From: Halococcus thailandensis JCM 13552
GTDB taxonomy: Archaea; Halobacteriota; Halobacteria; Halobacteriales; Halococcaceae
Length of the DNA: 56,438 bases
Direction: 5' to 3'
Assembly: GCF_000336715.1 (NCBI RefSeq)
Contig: NZ_AOMF01000165.1
Coordinates: forward strand, 148,295 to 204,732
Shown piece after piece: positions 8,403 through 17,051 of the stretch. How positions within the stretch are numbered: position 1 is the first letter of the stretch; the number at the start of each line of letters is the position of its first letter. Under the pieces are notes generated by a model. That model ran no database searches, was not told the origin of the DNA, and saw only the letters and a program-made list of their open reading frames with translations. Both the position numbers and the translations under genes were made by a program.

Positions 8403-9965
8403 TCATTCAGTTGATCCGATAGTTTCTACACCATACTCTTCTGCAAATTCGGGATTAGAATACCACGTATCAAAGTTGTTTTCGATATTCCTGGAATCGT
8501 CATTCCTCAATTCATACATGATTGATAGGTTGGATTCTAACGAATTAAATGAAGTGCCAATAGACAATCCCCCTTCGGATGTTAAAACAAAACGATCATG
8601 TATGGGGGTTGATTGGTCCCCTGGCACCCACCTGATCGACATTTCAATTCCTTTATCATTAGCTTCATCAATACAATCTTCAAAATCAGATCGCATCGAA
8701 TCCATATCATTTGTCCGATAACCAACTAGAATCCAGAATTCTGCATCAGGGCTCGCTTCCTCAATGAACATCGAGAGGTCATCTGGTCGCAAGTAGGGGT
8801 CCATAATTTTCACTGTAGATGAGAAGCGACTATACAGTTCTTGGAGTACATCTGTGTAGTCCTCATCGGTTTCAATAACCCATGTATTTGTAGCAATTGT
8901 TGGGCCGAAGTCAGTAATTTGCTCTTCCCAAGCCGGAGGTCCCATTTTATAATCTGATTCGGCGAATATCTGAGTGGGGACCGGAATCTCTGGCTCTGAA
9001 GTTGAACCAGGCGTCATTACGTTCACATTGAACTCAAATCCTCTTACTATATCAACAGAGGCCTGATCAAGCGTTAGGCCGTTTTTTCTTACTGTGCAGA
9101 TTTGGTCGGAACTTCCTGGCGCGATATACTGAGGAGTACGGTATCGAGTAGTTCCAGTTCCATCAGTTACTGCTACGACTGAATTGAAATTGCGATTTCT
9201 CGCGAATTCTGCAGCCTCATTGTTAGTTACCTCATTCGTTTCATCAAAGTCTAGCAATTCTTCATGTAGAAGATCGCCATATTCTTCCGATCTAACGACA
9301 ACATCTACTTCATCTTTTGACACCTGTTGAAGATTTACTCTCCACCCGTCTGCGAGTTCTAGTAATGATTCTTCAGTGGGGACTGAACTGTCTTCGTGAA
9401 GCTGTTCAACAATACCATCTTCAGAGGATTCATGATGGTGGACTTTTGCACGGCGGTCTTCAATCACAACGAGGTGGTTACCTAATCTTTCGTGATGACG
9501 GTCTAATCGAATACCATAACGCTCAGAAAGGACATCAGTTAGAGGAGTGAGCTCCTGAGGATCCCATTCTTTACGCGTGGGACCTTTTGGCCAATACTCA
9601 AAACATAATGCGGGAAAATCAGATCCCCAATCAAGCATGTCTTCGGATGAACGCCTCGTAACACGCACATCTGTTGTTCTCCGAGTTTCGCTACTAGATG
9701 CACGATGAGGGGGGCTAATCTTTAGATAGACAGAATCATTAAAATCCTCTGGTATATAGTTTAGAAGATCTTCCTTTGAGCAGCGGGAGACTATTACCTG
9801 CATCCCGCTGTCTATTTCTAACTCCTCTTCCTCAAGTTGTTCAGTTGTTATTATCGAAAATACATTCACATAGTCACCATCCTTGTCTTTCCAAGCGCTG
9901 ACTTCAAAAATATCATCTTTGGAATCATGTACCTCGTCAAGAAGTCTCTCTGCTTCAGCTTTCAT
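8403..9965 (-). CDS. PLD-like domain protein of foreign composition, possible defence gene
   Basis: 520 aa, about 45% GC by eye against well over 60% around it, with AT-ending codons. ATG 9965 lies 22-30 nt after a TATA element (minus strand, 9987-9995), so the start is firm. The N-terminal 370 aa are acidic and unrecognised. The last 150 aa form a phospholipase-D-like nuclease/lipase half: VKIMDPYLRPDDLSMF, then AEFWILVGY, then IHDRFVLTSEGGLSIGTSFNSL, an HxD catalytic motif where HKD would be. A single such motif implies dimerisation, as in BfiI-type nucleases. The C-terminus resembles, from memory, VPA1262-family proteins found near defence genes. It stands alone beside a tRNA, consistent with horizontal transfer. 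Confidence 0.6.
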   Translation of the reverse strand: MKAEAERLLDEVHDSKDDIFEVSAWKDKDGDYVNVFSIITTEQLEEEELEIDSGMQVIVSRCSKEDLLNYIPEDFNDSVYLKISPPHRASSSETRRTTDVRVTRRSSEDMLDWGSDFPALCFEYWPKGPTRKEWDPQELTPLTDVLSERYGIRLDRHHERLGNHLVVIEDRRAKVHHHESSEDGIVEQLHEDSSVPTEESLLELADGWRVNLQQVSKDEVDVVVRSEEYGDLLHEELLDFDETNEVTNNEAAEFARNRNFNSVVAVTDGTGTTRYRTPQYIAPGSSDQICTVRKNGLTLDQASVDIVRGFEFNVNVMTPGSTSEPEIPVPTQIFAESDYKMGPPAWEEQITDFGPTIATNTWVIETDEDYTDVLQELYSRFSSTVKIMDPYLRPDDLSMFIEEASPDAEFWILVGYRTNDMDSMRSDFEDCIDEANDKGIEMSIRWVPGDQSTPIHDRFVLTSEGGLSIGTSFNSLESNLSIMYELRNDDSRNIENNFDTWYSNPEFAEEYGVETIGSTE

Positions 9966-10429
9966 ATATGATCATCTGCCCCCAAGAATATAATCTTTGG
10001 GCCCATCTAGAGTGAGAAAATATCCTGTACAATATACACCCCGCAGAGTGAGTGGCCGGCCAAGAGATATCCACGTATTGCCGTTCAAACAGACAATTTG
10101 AGATGATTCTGAGGTTTGCTCATCGTGTATCCTGCAAATTACGGTGCATCATCCCGAGCTCGCATCCAATGTCAATCTGTAGGAACCCTGTTTAGATTTT
10201 TAGACCCCATTGGATCGAACACGACCAGTGACAACGGCATGGTCTCGCTCCGTCGCACCCGCCGAGAGCGTATGGGTGTGGCCGTATCGGCCCAGCATGG
10301 ACCGGCCCCTGAACAAAGCGATGTCGTCGGAGGTGCAAATCCGGTCGCGGAAAACGTCAATGTTCTCGGCGGGAGTGCACATCAAGATATACGGAAAGCA
10401 TCCCGTAGACCATGGTTCTAGGCGAGGAA
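9966..10429. other. Island right flank with possible gene remnant
   Basis: Positions 9966-10200 are AT-rich like the island. From about 10200 the composition returns to core level and a small minus-strand frame (ATG 10382 to 10200, 60 aa, MCTPAENIDVFRDRIC...) appears with no recognised family. It may be the surviving end of a core gene cut by the island, or a chance frame. Confidence 0.3.
9987..9995 (-). promoter_or_regulatory. TATA box of the island PLD-like gene
   Basis: The minus strand reads GATTATATT, 22-30 nt before ATG 9965. This spacing implies a leaderless transcript and supports that start. Confidence 0.5.
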
Positions 10430-10503
10430 GCCGGTGGGGGGATTTGAACCCTCGGCCTAATCCTTACGAAGGATTCGCTCTAGCCAGTCTGAGCTACACC
10501 GGC
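10430..10503 (-). tRNA. tRNA-Thr (anticodon CGT)
   Basis: 74 nt folding as a cloverleaf: acceptor GCCGGTG/CACCGGC, D-stem GCTC/GAGC, anticodon stem AATCC/GGATT with loop TTCGTAA (anticodon CGT, reads ACG), T-loop TTCAAAT. No intron; CCA is not encoded. The T-stem GAGGG/CCCCC contains one A-C mismatch at the 50-64 pair. The 3' end points toward the AT-rich island, the usual geometry for tRNA-targeted integration. Confidence 0.95.
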
Positions 10504-10567
10504 CTGTTTCCAACTGCGCCCACGAACGGTATAATCGTTGCGAATCGCCGTGATCGACTGCGATCGA

Positions 10568-11545
10568 TCAGGCACGGAGTCGCACGTCGAGGCAGACGTT
10601 CAGCTCGTGGGGCGCGTACGAGCGCACCGATTGGCGGTTCTCGACCGTGACCTCGTACTCCTCGGCGGCCGCGCGGATCGCGCGCTCGCCGGGGCCATAG
10701 GGATCCGACTCGTGCTGGATATCGTAGTAGTGGAGCAAGCAGTCGTCGCTCGCGAGGCGCACCGCCGCGTCGAGGAACTCGTCGGCGCTGTGGGGGAGGT
10801 TCATCACGAGCCGGTCGGCCCAGCCCTCGTACTCGTCGGCGACCGTGCGCACGTCGCCCTCGATGGCCGTGACCCGCTCCGCGACGTCGTTGCGCCGCGC
10901 GTTCTCGCGGAGGTAGTCGATGGCGACAGGATTCAGATCGACGGCGACGACTTCCGCCCCGCGCTTGGCCGCCGGGATCGCGAACGGGCCGACACCGGCG
11001 AACATGTCGACCACCCGCTCGTCCGCCGCGATTGTCTCGGTCACGCGATGGCGCTCGGTCGCCAGTCGGGGCGAGAAATACACCTCGGCGATGTCGAGGG
11101 CGAACTCGCAGCCGTACTCGCGGTGGACGGTTTCGGTACTGCCGCCGGCGAGATGGTCCCACTCGCGGGTGCGGAACTCGCCGGTGACTTTCGAGGCACG
11201 GTCCAGCACCGTTTCGACGGGGAGCGCCGACTCCATCACCGCCGCCGCGATCCGCTCGGCACGCTCGGGATCGTCCTCGTCGACGAGCACGACGTCACCG
11301 AGGCGCTCGTAGGTCGGCTCGAAACCCAGGATATCGGTGGGCATGGCCTGCGTCTCGCGCACCGGTGCGTCGTGCGTCACGACCACGTACTCGTCGGGAA
11401 CTGCCTCGCTGTCGGTGACGGGGATGAAGATCGATCCGTCGACGACGGTGATCTCGTGGTCGCGATCGACGAGGTCGCGCTCGGCGAGCGCCGCTCGCAC
11501 GGCTTCGCCGTTCTCGCGCGCAGCGCGGACGCACGGCAGTTCCAT
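10568..11545 (-). CDS. tRNA (guanine-37 N1)-methyltransferase Trm5 type
   Basis: 325 aa, a class I SAM methyltransferase of the Trm5 family that methylates G37 next to the anticodon to prevent frameshifting. Seen: an N-terminal D1/D2-like region (DILGFEPTYERLGDVVLVDEDD), then REYGCEFALDIAEVYFSPRLATER, SAM motif DMFAGVGPFAIPAAK, acidic EVVAVDLNPVAIDYLREN, and catalytic MNLPHSADEFLDAA. Length matches archaeal Trm5. It is transcribed away from diphthine synthase, 65 nt upstream of tRNA-Thr on the same strand. Archaea carry several Trm5 subtypes, so I leave the symbol blank. Confidence 0.88.
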   Translation of the reverse strand: MELPCVRAARENGEAVRAALAERDLVDRDHEITVVDGSIFIPVTDSEAVPDEYVVVTHDAPVRETQAMPTDILGFEPTYERLGDVVLVDEDDPERAERIAAAVMESALPVETVLDRASKVTGEFRTREWDHLAGGSTETVHREYGCEFALDIAEVYFSPRLATERHRVTETIAADERVVDMFAGVGPFAIPAAKRGAEVVAVDLNPVAIDYLRENARRNDVAERVTAIEGDVRTVADEYEGWADRLVMNLPHSADEFLDAAVRLASDDCLLHYYDIQHESDPYGPGERAIRAAAEEYEVTVENRQSVRSYAPHELNVCLDVRLRA

Positions 11546-11610
11546 GCCCGCAATCGCCGCCGGGCCGGCCTAAGCGTGGCGTTTCGATGCGACGATCCCC
11601 GGGGCGAGTC

Positions 11611-11638
11611 GTTTAATCCGCCCGCCGCCCGAGGCGGG
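11611..11638 (+). promoter_or_regulatory. dphB promoter with GC hairpin
   Basis: The TATA-like GTTTAATCC begins 31 nt before the dphB ATG, implying a leaderless message. Between them, CCCGCC(gcccga)GGCGGG (11621-11638) forms a perfect 6-bp inverted repeat. Its place between TATA and start would suit an operator rather than an RNA structure. Confidence 0.4.
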
Positions 11639-11641
11639 CCA

Positions 11642-12397
11642 ATGCTCACCTTCGTCGGGCTCGGTCTCTACGACGAGCACTCGATCACGGTCGAGGGCCG
11701 GGAAGCGCTCCGGAGCGCCGATCGGGTCTTCGCCGAGTTCTACACCAGTCGTCTCGTCGGAACCACGATCGAAGAGCTCGAAGACCACCACGGGGTCTCT
11801 ATCGAGGTCCGCGATCGGGCGGGCGTCGAACAGGAGCCGGCACCGATCCTCGACAGCGCGGAAACCGGCTCGACAGTGTTTCTCGTCGCCGGCGATCCGA
11901 TGGTATCGACGACGCACACGGATCTCCGGCTCCGCGCTCACGAACACGACATCGAAACCCGAATAATCCACGGAACGACCGCTCAGACCGCCGCGGGCTC
12001 GCTCACCGGCCTCCAGAACTACCGCTTCGGCAAGGCGACGACGATCCCCTTCGCCTACCGGGATCGACCCATACCCGAGAGCGTCGTCGAAACCATCGAA
12101 GACAACCGCGAGCGCGGGCTCCACACACTCTGCTATCTCGATATCAAGGCCGCCGAGGGGCGATACATGAGCGCCGACGTCGCCGCCGGACGACTCGCAC
12201 CCGAACTAGACGGGTTGGGAGTCGTCGTCGCCCGTGCCGGCAGTCCCGACCCGCTCGTGGTCGCCGATCGACTGTCGGCGCTCGCGGAGGGTGCGTTCGG
12301 CGATCCGCTCCACCTGCTCGTGCTTCCGGGTGAGCTCCACCACCTCGAACGCGAGGCGCTCGAAGCGCTCGCGGACGCACCGCCCGAACTACTCTGA
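11642..12397 (+). CDS. dphB: Diphthine synthase
   Basis: 251 aa, a tetrapyrrole-methylase-fold enzyme that uses SAM to trimethylate the modified histidine of elongation factor 2 in diphthamide synthesis. Visible motifs: MLTFVGLGLYDEHSIT at the N-terminus, ADRVFAEFYTS, VFLVAGDPMVSTTHTDL (SAM loop GDP), IIHGTTAQTAAGSLTGLQNYRFGK and LCYLDIKA. Length is that of archaeal DphB. The frame continues open far upstream, antisense to trm5, but ATG 11642 fits family alignment and the TATA at 11611. The 3' end overlaps the convergent artA by 9 nt. Confidence 0.95.
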   Translation: MLTFVGLGLYDEHSITVEGREALRSADRVFAEFYTSRLVGTTIEELEDHHGVSIEVRDRAGVEQEPAPILDSAETGSTVFLVAGDPMVSTTHTDLRLRAHEHDIETRIIHGTTAQTAAGSLTGLQNYRFGKATTIPFAYRDRPIPESVVETIEDNRERGLHTLCYLDIKAAEGRYMSADVAAGRLAPELDGLGVVVARAGSPDPLVVADRLSALAEGAFGDPLHLLVLPGELHHLEREALEALADAPPELL

Positions 12398-13363
12398 GCT
12401 GTCCGTGTCGGCGACGCCGCCGTCGGCGCGAACCGTCGTCCCGAGCGCATCTTGGAGATCGTACTCCGTACCGGTGGCCATGAACAGCGCGTCCTCGATG
12501 ACGACCATGATCTCGGGGAGTTCGCGGACGACGACCCACGTGATGGCGACGAGCGCCAGCACCGAGAGGCTCTGGGCGAGGATCCGATCGACGACGAAAT
12601 ACGAGACCTTGTATGGATCGCTCGCACCGAACAGCCCCATCACGACGTCGGGAAAGACGTGGAACTTCTGGAGGCCGAAACCGAGCCCGATGAGGACGTT
12701 GCGAACGAGGTTCAGCGCGTAGATCACCGGGATCGAGACGGCGAGCGCGCGGAGTTTGCGCGAGAGCGGGGCCGACGTCGCGGCGATCAGCCCGCCGAAG
12801 ATGGCCATGCTGCCGATGCCCGTGCAGGCGATCAGGATGGTGTAGGTGATCGTGTGGCCGCCGTCGGCGAACCAGAACGTACTCTGATAGGCAGGATAGG
12901 TTCCGTCCGGCACCATCGCCCCCGAGACGACCGTCGGCTCCGCGCCGATGAGCTCCATCAGAAAGGCGGTCTGACTCGTCACGCTCTCGATGAGGAACTC
13001 CTGAAGGGCGGTGATCGTCTCGAACGGGAAGAAGATGATACCCATCGCGGCGATCGCCCGCGAGAGCACGAACAGCGAGTCGCGCCCACGGGCGAGCAGG
13101 AGGCCGGCATAGATACTCGCCGGGATCGCCACGAGCACTCCGATCCCCTCGATGAAGCTCTTCTGGACGAACGCGAAGTGATGGAACACCGAGAGCCAGA
13201 AGACGGCGAACAACAGCCACGCGGCGACCGTCACCGGCCGGGCGAAGCGGCTGTCACGCCACGAGAGCACGCCGCCGGCGCTGAAGGCGAGCACGGACAG
13301 CCACGCCAGCGGATCGGAGAACTGGCCGAACCACGCGAGCGCGGCGAGCAGCCCGTCGATCAT
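12389..13363 (-). CDS. artA: Archaeosortase A
   Basis: 324 aa with about eight membrane helices and the exosortase/archaeosortase catalytic triad: Cys180 in IACTGIGS, Arg221 in LNLVRN, and Arg260 in VVDRILAQ. ArtA is the membrane transpeptidase that cuts PGF-CTERM tails of exported glycoproteins, coupled to lipid attachment of the new C-terminus. A hydrophilic tail of about 40 residues ends the protein. A putative PGF-CTERM substrate is the next gene upstream on the same strand (46 nt away), so co-transcription is likely. Convergent overlap with dphB at the 3' end. Confidence 0.93.
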   Translation of the reverse strand: MIDGLLAALAWFGQFSDPLAWLSVLAFSAGGVLSWRDSRFARPVTVAAWLLFAVFWLSVFHHFAFVQKSFIEGIGVLVAIPASIYAGLLLARGRDSLFVLSRAIAAMGIIFFPFETITALQEFLIESVTSQTAFLMELIGAEPTVVSGAMVPDGTYPAYQSTFWFADGGHTITYTILIACTGIGSMAIFGGLIAATSAPLSRKLRALAVSIPVIYALNLVRNVLIGLGFGLQKFHVFPDVVMGLFGASDPYKVSYFVVDRILAQSLSVLALVAITWVVVRELPEIMVVIEDALFMATGTEYDLQDALGTTVRADGGVADTDSSE

Positions 13364-13408
13364 TCGCCGACTCTACGACGATCGGCAGTATAGGTTTTGC
13401 CGTTGGCC

Positions 13409-15178
13409 TCAGCGCCGCCGTGCCAGTCCGGCCAGCGAGAGGGCGAGCAGCGCGGCGACGATGCCGAACCCGGGACCGCTCCCGTCGGTCGTCCCGTTCG
13501 TCCCGGTCGCCGCAGCCGTGGTTCCCGATGCGGCGTCGGCGGTCGTCGTTTCGACGGTCGTCGTCTCGACGATCGTCAACTGCGCGTCCGTGGTGACGGC
13601 GCTCCCGTTGACAGTATAGGGTTCGTCCTCGCTCCCGTTGGAGCTGCTGAAGTCGTACACCCGGTTGTCGTTGCTGTCGGTGTGGGCCATCACCACGACG
13701 CGCGTGTCTTCGGCCAGCGGCTCGGAGAGCGAAACGGTAGCGTTCTCGGTGGTGCCGTTTTCGAGATAGCTCGACGCACCGAGGACGCTTCCCACCGGGT
13801 CCGACGAGGCGTTCGCCGCGTGGACCACGACGAAGCCGCCATCGGGCAGCGTCACGTTCCGGACCGCCACCGTCTCGCCGGCGGTGGTCTGATCGGGGAC
13901 CGCGAGCGCCGCGGTGCCGTTCCCGGAGTCGTTCGATCGGTCGGGACGGACGGTGACGTTCGTCCGGTCGCCGGTGCCGAGCGGCCCCTCGGCGCGCACG
14001 GTGACCGTGCTCCGGGGCGCGACCGACGAGAGGTTGAACGTGGTGTCGAACGAGCCGTTCGGCTTCACCCGCGTCGTGTTGGTCTTGACGATCGAACTGC
14101 TGCCGTTGCGCTGGATGCGGACCGTCACCTCGCTACCGGGCGCGACGCTCGTCGTGCCGGCGACGGTCTGGTTGCGCCCGGCGGCAAGCGAGGGTTCGGC
14201 GAGTCCGAGCTCGGTGCCGACGAACGAGACGTTCGCACTCACCGACTCGTCGGCGTCCGCGAGCGTGCTCTCGCCGTCGATGGAGAGCGTGCTCTCGAAG
14301 CGATCGCCGGCCGAGAGCGTCCCGTTGTCGAACACCGCCGCCCTCGTATCGACGTTGACGTAGAGCACGTCGTTGCGCGGGTCGGGCACCACCCGGATCG
14401 AGTCGTTCGCGAGACTGCGGTTCAGATCGAGGCGTTTCGGCGGGCGGTTCGTCGACGGGTTCGTCTGTACCATGCTGAAATCGAGCGCGCCGCTTCGGAG
14501 CAGTTCCGTGACGTTCGAGACCGCGAGCGCGCCGTAGACCCCGGAGAGTTTGACCTGGTTGACCGACACGTCGCCGACGGCGACCGAATCGGACGCGGTG
14601 ATACGGCCGTTGTCGACGGCGGCGGCGACCTCGCTCGCGTTCGTCGCGTTGTCGAAGCTCGCCGCCGGTGCGGTCCAGGTGATGAGCTCGCCGGCCGTGC
14701 GCTCGGTGAGCGCGAGGGTGGCCCTGTCGGTCCGACGGTCGTCGACTGCCACCGAGAGATTGTACTGACTCGTCTCCAGCGGGCTGTCGAGCGGGGCGGT
14801 CGACCGGTTCGTGCCGACGACCGCATCGCCCGCGGTGGCTCCGTACACCGAGTTGTCGGTGTCCAGACCGGCGATGTACGTGTTCATCAACAGCGTCACA
14901 CGCCCGTCACCGTTGCTGTCGTTGACGGTGACGTTCGCCGCGTAGTTGACCGCCTCGCTGCCGACCGAGACGGTCGCGTTCGTCGTTCCGGAGAGATCGA
15001 GTTCGATCGCGGCGATGTCGCCGCGCTGTTCGGTCACCGTCGACTGGTTGAACGACGCCGTCGGGCGGTCGGTCGCATTGCCGACATCCTGTGCCGCCGC
15101 TGGCATCGCACCGACGAACGCGGCGAGAACCACGACCACCACGAGGACGAGTCCGGAGCGGTCGGTCACGGTCGCCAC
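13409..15178 (-). CDS. Exported PGF-CTERM surface protein with DUF7282-like domain
   Basis: 589 aa from GTG 15178. Sec signal (LVLVVVVVLAAFVGAMPAAAQ), a long Thr/Ser/Asn-rich beta body with many N-x-S/T sequons, a segment at about 430-535 with PDGGFVVVHA, SYLENGTTENATVSL, VVMAHTDSNDNRVYDF (DUF7282-like), a Thr-rich linker, and a tail with SGPGFG, a hydrophobic helix and ARRR: the PGF-CTERM archaeosortase signal. The body resembles haloarchaeal BGTF surface-domain proteins. It should be an abundant, glycosylated, lipid-anchored envelope protein processed by the adjacent ArtA. A minus-strand TATA-like CTTATAAG at 15310-15317 is about 130 nt upstream. Confidence 0.8.
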   Translation of the reverse strand: MATVTDRSGLVLVVVVVLAAFVGAMPAAAQDVGNATDRPTASFNQSTVTEQRGDIAAIELDLSGTTNATVSVGSEAVNYAANVTVNDSNGDGRVTLLMNTYIAGLDTDNSVYGATAGDAVVGTNRSTAPLDSPLETSQYNLSVAVDDRRTDRATLALTERTAGELITWTAPAASFDNATNASEVAAAVDNGRITASDSVAVGDVSVNQVKLSGVYGALAVSNVTELLRSGALDFSMVQTNPSTNRPPKRLDLNRSLANDSIRVVPDPRNDVLYVNVDTRAAVFDNGTLSAGDRFESTLSIDGESTLADADESVSANVSFVGTELGLAEPSLAAGRNQTVAGTTSVAPGSEVTVRIQRNGSSSIVKTNTTRVKPNGSFDTTFNLSSVAPRSTVTVRAEGPLGTGDRTNVTVRPDRSNDSGNGTAALAVPDQTTAGETVAVRNVTLPDGGFVVVHAANASSDPVGSVLGASSYLENGTTENATVSLSEPLAEDTRVVVMAHTDSNDNRVYDFSSSNGSEDEPYTVNGSAVTTDAQLTIVETTTVETTTADAASGTTAAATGTNGTTDGSGPGFGIVAALLALSLAGLARRR

Positions 15179-15358
15179 ACACGCTGTCGGTACTCCGTAC
15201 TCGTCGGCGATACGGGATGGGCTATCGAGGGGTCCCGGTGCGCTGACCGGAAGCGGGCATGCTGACCTGGCATCGTTGCTCGGCGTATGGCTGAAAGGAT
15301 AGACTCCCCTTATAAGTGCTTTGTGGTGGCCGGCGCGCCGTCCGGCGACATCGATCGC

Positions 15359-15988
15359 TCAGCGTGGGGTGGCGACGACCGCGAGGTGGTCGGCGTGAAA
15401 CGGGTCGAGCCGGCGGCTGTCGAGGATCTCGTACCCCTCACGGAGATCGTCGAGCACGTCGGCGAAGACGTCGTCCGGTTCGCGCGTCGCGTCCTCGCTT
15501 CTGGCTTTGATCGCCAGACAGAGCCGGCCGTCGTCGCTGAGGAACTGTCGGTTCGCCCGCGCGACCCGTGCCTGCCCGCGCGTCGCGACGTCCTGAACGA
15601 GCAGATCGAGACCGTCCTCGACGACGTGGGCGTAGGTCTCCGGGTTCCGAGCATCCTTGAGCAGCGGAAAGAGGTTCCCCCGCGTCTCGGCGACCGACAG
15701 GAGATCGCGCATCGGCCGGGCGGCGAACTCGACGGCGTAGGTCGGACCGGCGACGTCGGCGACGTGGCTGGCGGTCGTACCGTTGGCCGCGCCGAGATAG
15801 AGCACGTGATCACCGGCGTCGAGCCCCGGCTCCATTCCGAGTTCGTACATCGCGCCGACCTTCGAGCGGTGGGCATCCCACGCCCGCCAGCCGTCGGCGA
15901 CCGGCTCGCCGTAGACCGGTTCGCCCCGAGTGGCGAGGCGTTCCTCGCCGTCGAACGTGCGGTACTGCACCCCGTCAGGCAGCGCCAT
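15359..15988 (-). CDS. flpA: Fibrillarin-like rRNA/tRNA 2'-O-methyltransferase
   Basis: 209 aa, the SAM-dependent catalytic subunit of archaeal C/D-box sRNP, methylating rRNA and tRNA ribose at guide-RNA-selected sites. Motifs: WRAWDAHRSKVGAMYELG, SAM loop VLYLGAANGTTASHVAD, YAVEFAARPMRDL, DLLVQDVATRGQA and catalytic LAIKARSED. The start overlaps the end of NOP5 by 14 nt, giving the usual archaeal nop5-flpA operon. Length is slightly under that of thermophile homologues, as common in haloarchaea. Confidence 0.95.
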   Translation of the reverse strand: MALPDGVQYRTFDGEERLATRGEPVYGEPVADGWRAWDAHRSKVGAMYELGMEPGLDAGDHVLYLGAANGTTASHVADVAGPTYAVEFAARPMRDLLSVAETRGNLFPLLKDARNPETYAHVVEDGLDLLVQDVATRGQARVARANRQFLSDDGRLCLAIKARSEDATREPDDVFADVLDDLREGYEILDSRRLDPFHADHLAVVATPR

Positions 15989-16811
15989 CGTCCTCCCCGC
16001 CGGTACGGATCCGTCGCATCCGTTCGTCGAGATCGGCTTCGAGCGACGGTCTGCGGTCGCCAGCGTAGTGATCGATCCGTGCGGCGATCGTGAGCTTGCC
16101 GGCGAGTGCGCGCGCCGCCGAGCCGCGTTTTGCGGGGCGCGTACCGCGGACGTACTCGTGGACGTAGATGACGCCGTGTTTCGGCGAGGGTGCCTGCCCG
16201 CGGAGGTGCGCGAAGAGTGCCTCCTCCGCGCCGAGGACCTGCACCGTGCTGCTCGACGTCTTCGCCAGCGAGTCGAGCCCGCCGGCGAGCGCGAGCAGCC
16301 GTGCCGCGAGCGTCGGTCCGGCGAGTGCCGCGAGGTTCGGCGCGGCGTCCCTCACCACTCGCTCGACGTACCGTTCGAGCGCGTCGCGTTCGTCGTCGAG
16401 TTCGATCGCCCGTTCGGCGAGGGAGATCAGTCGTTCGTCGGCGGGCTCCGCGGGATCGGTGGCGGCGAGCTCTCGACAGAATTCGATGCCAGTCCCCGAT
16501 GCTGCGTCGCGGCTCCCGGCCCACTCGGCGACGCGTTCGGCGAGTTCGTTCGCCATCCGTCCGGCGTCGTCCATCGCGCGCACGGCGTGGATTACCTGCT
16601 GATCGTCGGCACGCTCGCGTTCTTCCATCGCTGTGCGAGCCGCCGCAGTCGTCGCCTCGTGTAGGCGGTCGTAGTACGCCTCCTCGCTCGTGGCGACGCC
16701 CGCCTCGATAGCCCGTGTGGGCCATGCATCCGATGCGTCGGCGCTCCCCTCGCGAACGCGCTCCGCGCCCACCTGGTCGGCCGTGAGACCGGCGAACCAT
16801 CCCTCGCTCAT
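15975..16811 (-). CDS. NOP5/NOP56 C/D-box sRNP scaffold protein
   Basis: 278 aa from ATG 16811; an in-frame extension to 17123 exists but lacks family character. The C-terminal NOP domain is clear: APNLAALAGPTLAARLLALAGGLDSLAKTSSSTVQVLGAEEALFAHL, then KHGVIYVHEYVRGT. The middle is the acidic coiled-coil region that dimerises. It bridges fibrillarin and L7Ae/guide RNA. The N-terminal fibrillarin-binding domain is shorter than in Sulfolobus, as usual in halophiles. Operon with flpA. Confidence 0.92.
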   Translation of the reverse strand: MSEGWFAGLTADQVGAERVREGSADASDAWPTRAIEAGVATSEEAYYDRLHEATTAAARTAMEERERADDQQVIHAVRAMDDAGRMANELAERVAEWAGSRDAASGTGIEFCRELAATDPAEPADERLISLAERAIELDDERDALERYVERVVRDAAPNLAALAGPTLAARLLALAGGLDSLAKTSSSTVQVLGAEEALFAHLRGQAPSPKHGVIYVHEYVRGTRPAKRGSAARALAGKLTIAARIDHYAGDRRPSLEADLDERMRRIRTGGEDDGAA

Positions 16812-17051
16812 GGCCGGCGTAACCGACCGGCAGCGAAAAGGGGTCCGGTACGTGCTACGTCGAAAACGACCCACGGACCGTCGAGCGAATGGTGGCGTAC
16901 ACCGACGATCATCGTACAACGCGCATTGGTCGTCGGTACCGGCGAGATGCGTTCTACTGATGGAACACGAACGAATTTGGGTCCGTTTCTGGCATACGTT
17001 CATAAGGGATGTTGGCGAAGAATAGTCCGTGCGGCGACGCACGAGAGTACC

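Noticed and set aside
8403-9965. Island PLD gene as a full known defence system
   Set aside because: No helicase, NTPase, methylase or toxin partner adjoins it, so only a single-gene system or relic can be proposed.
10538-11641. Open plus-strand extension upstream of dphB (368 codons)
   Set aside because: It lies antisense to trm5, has no family, and DphB alignment starts at ATG 11642 after a TATA box.
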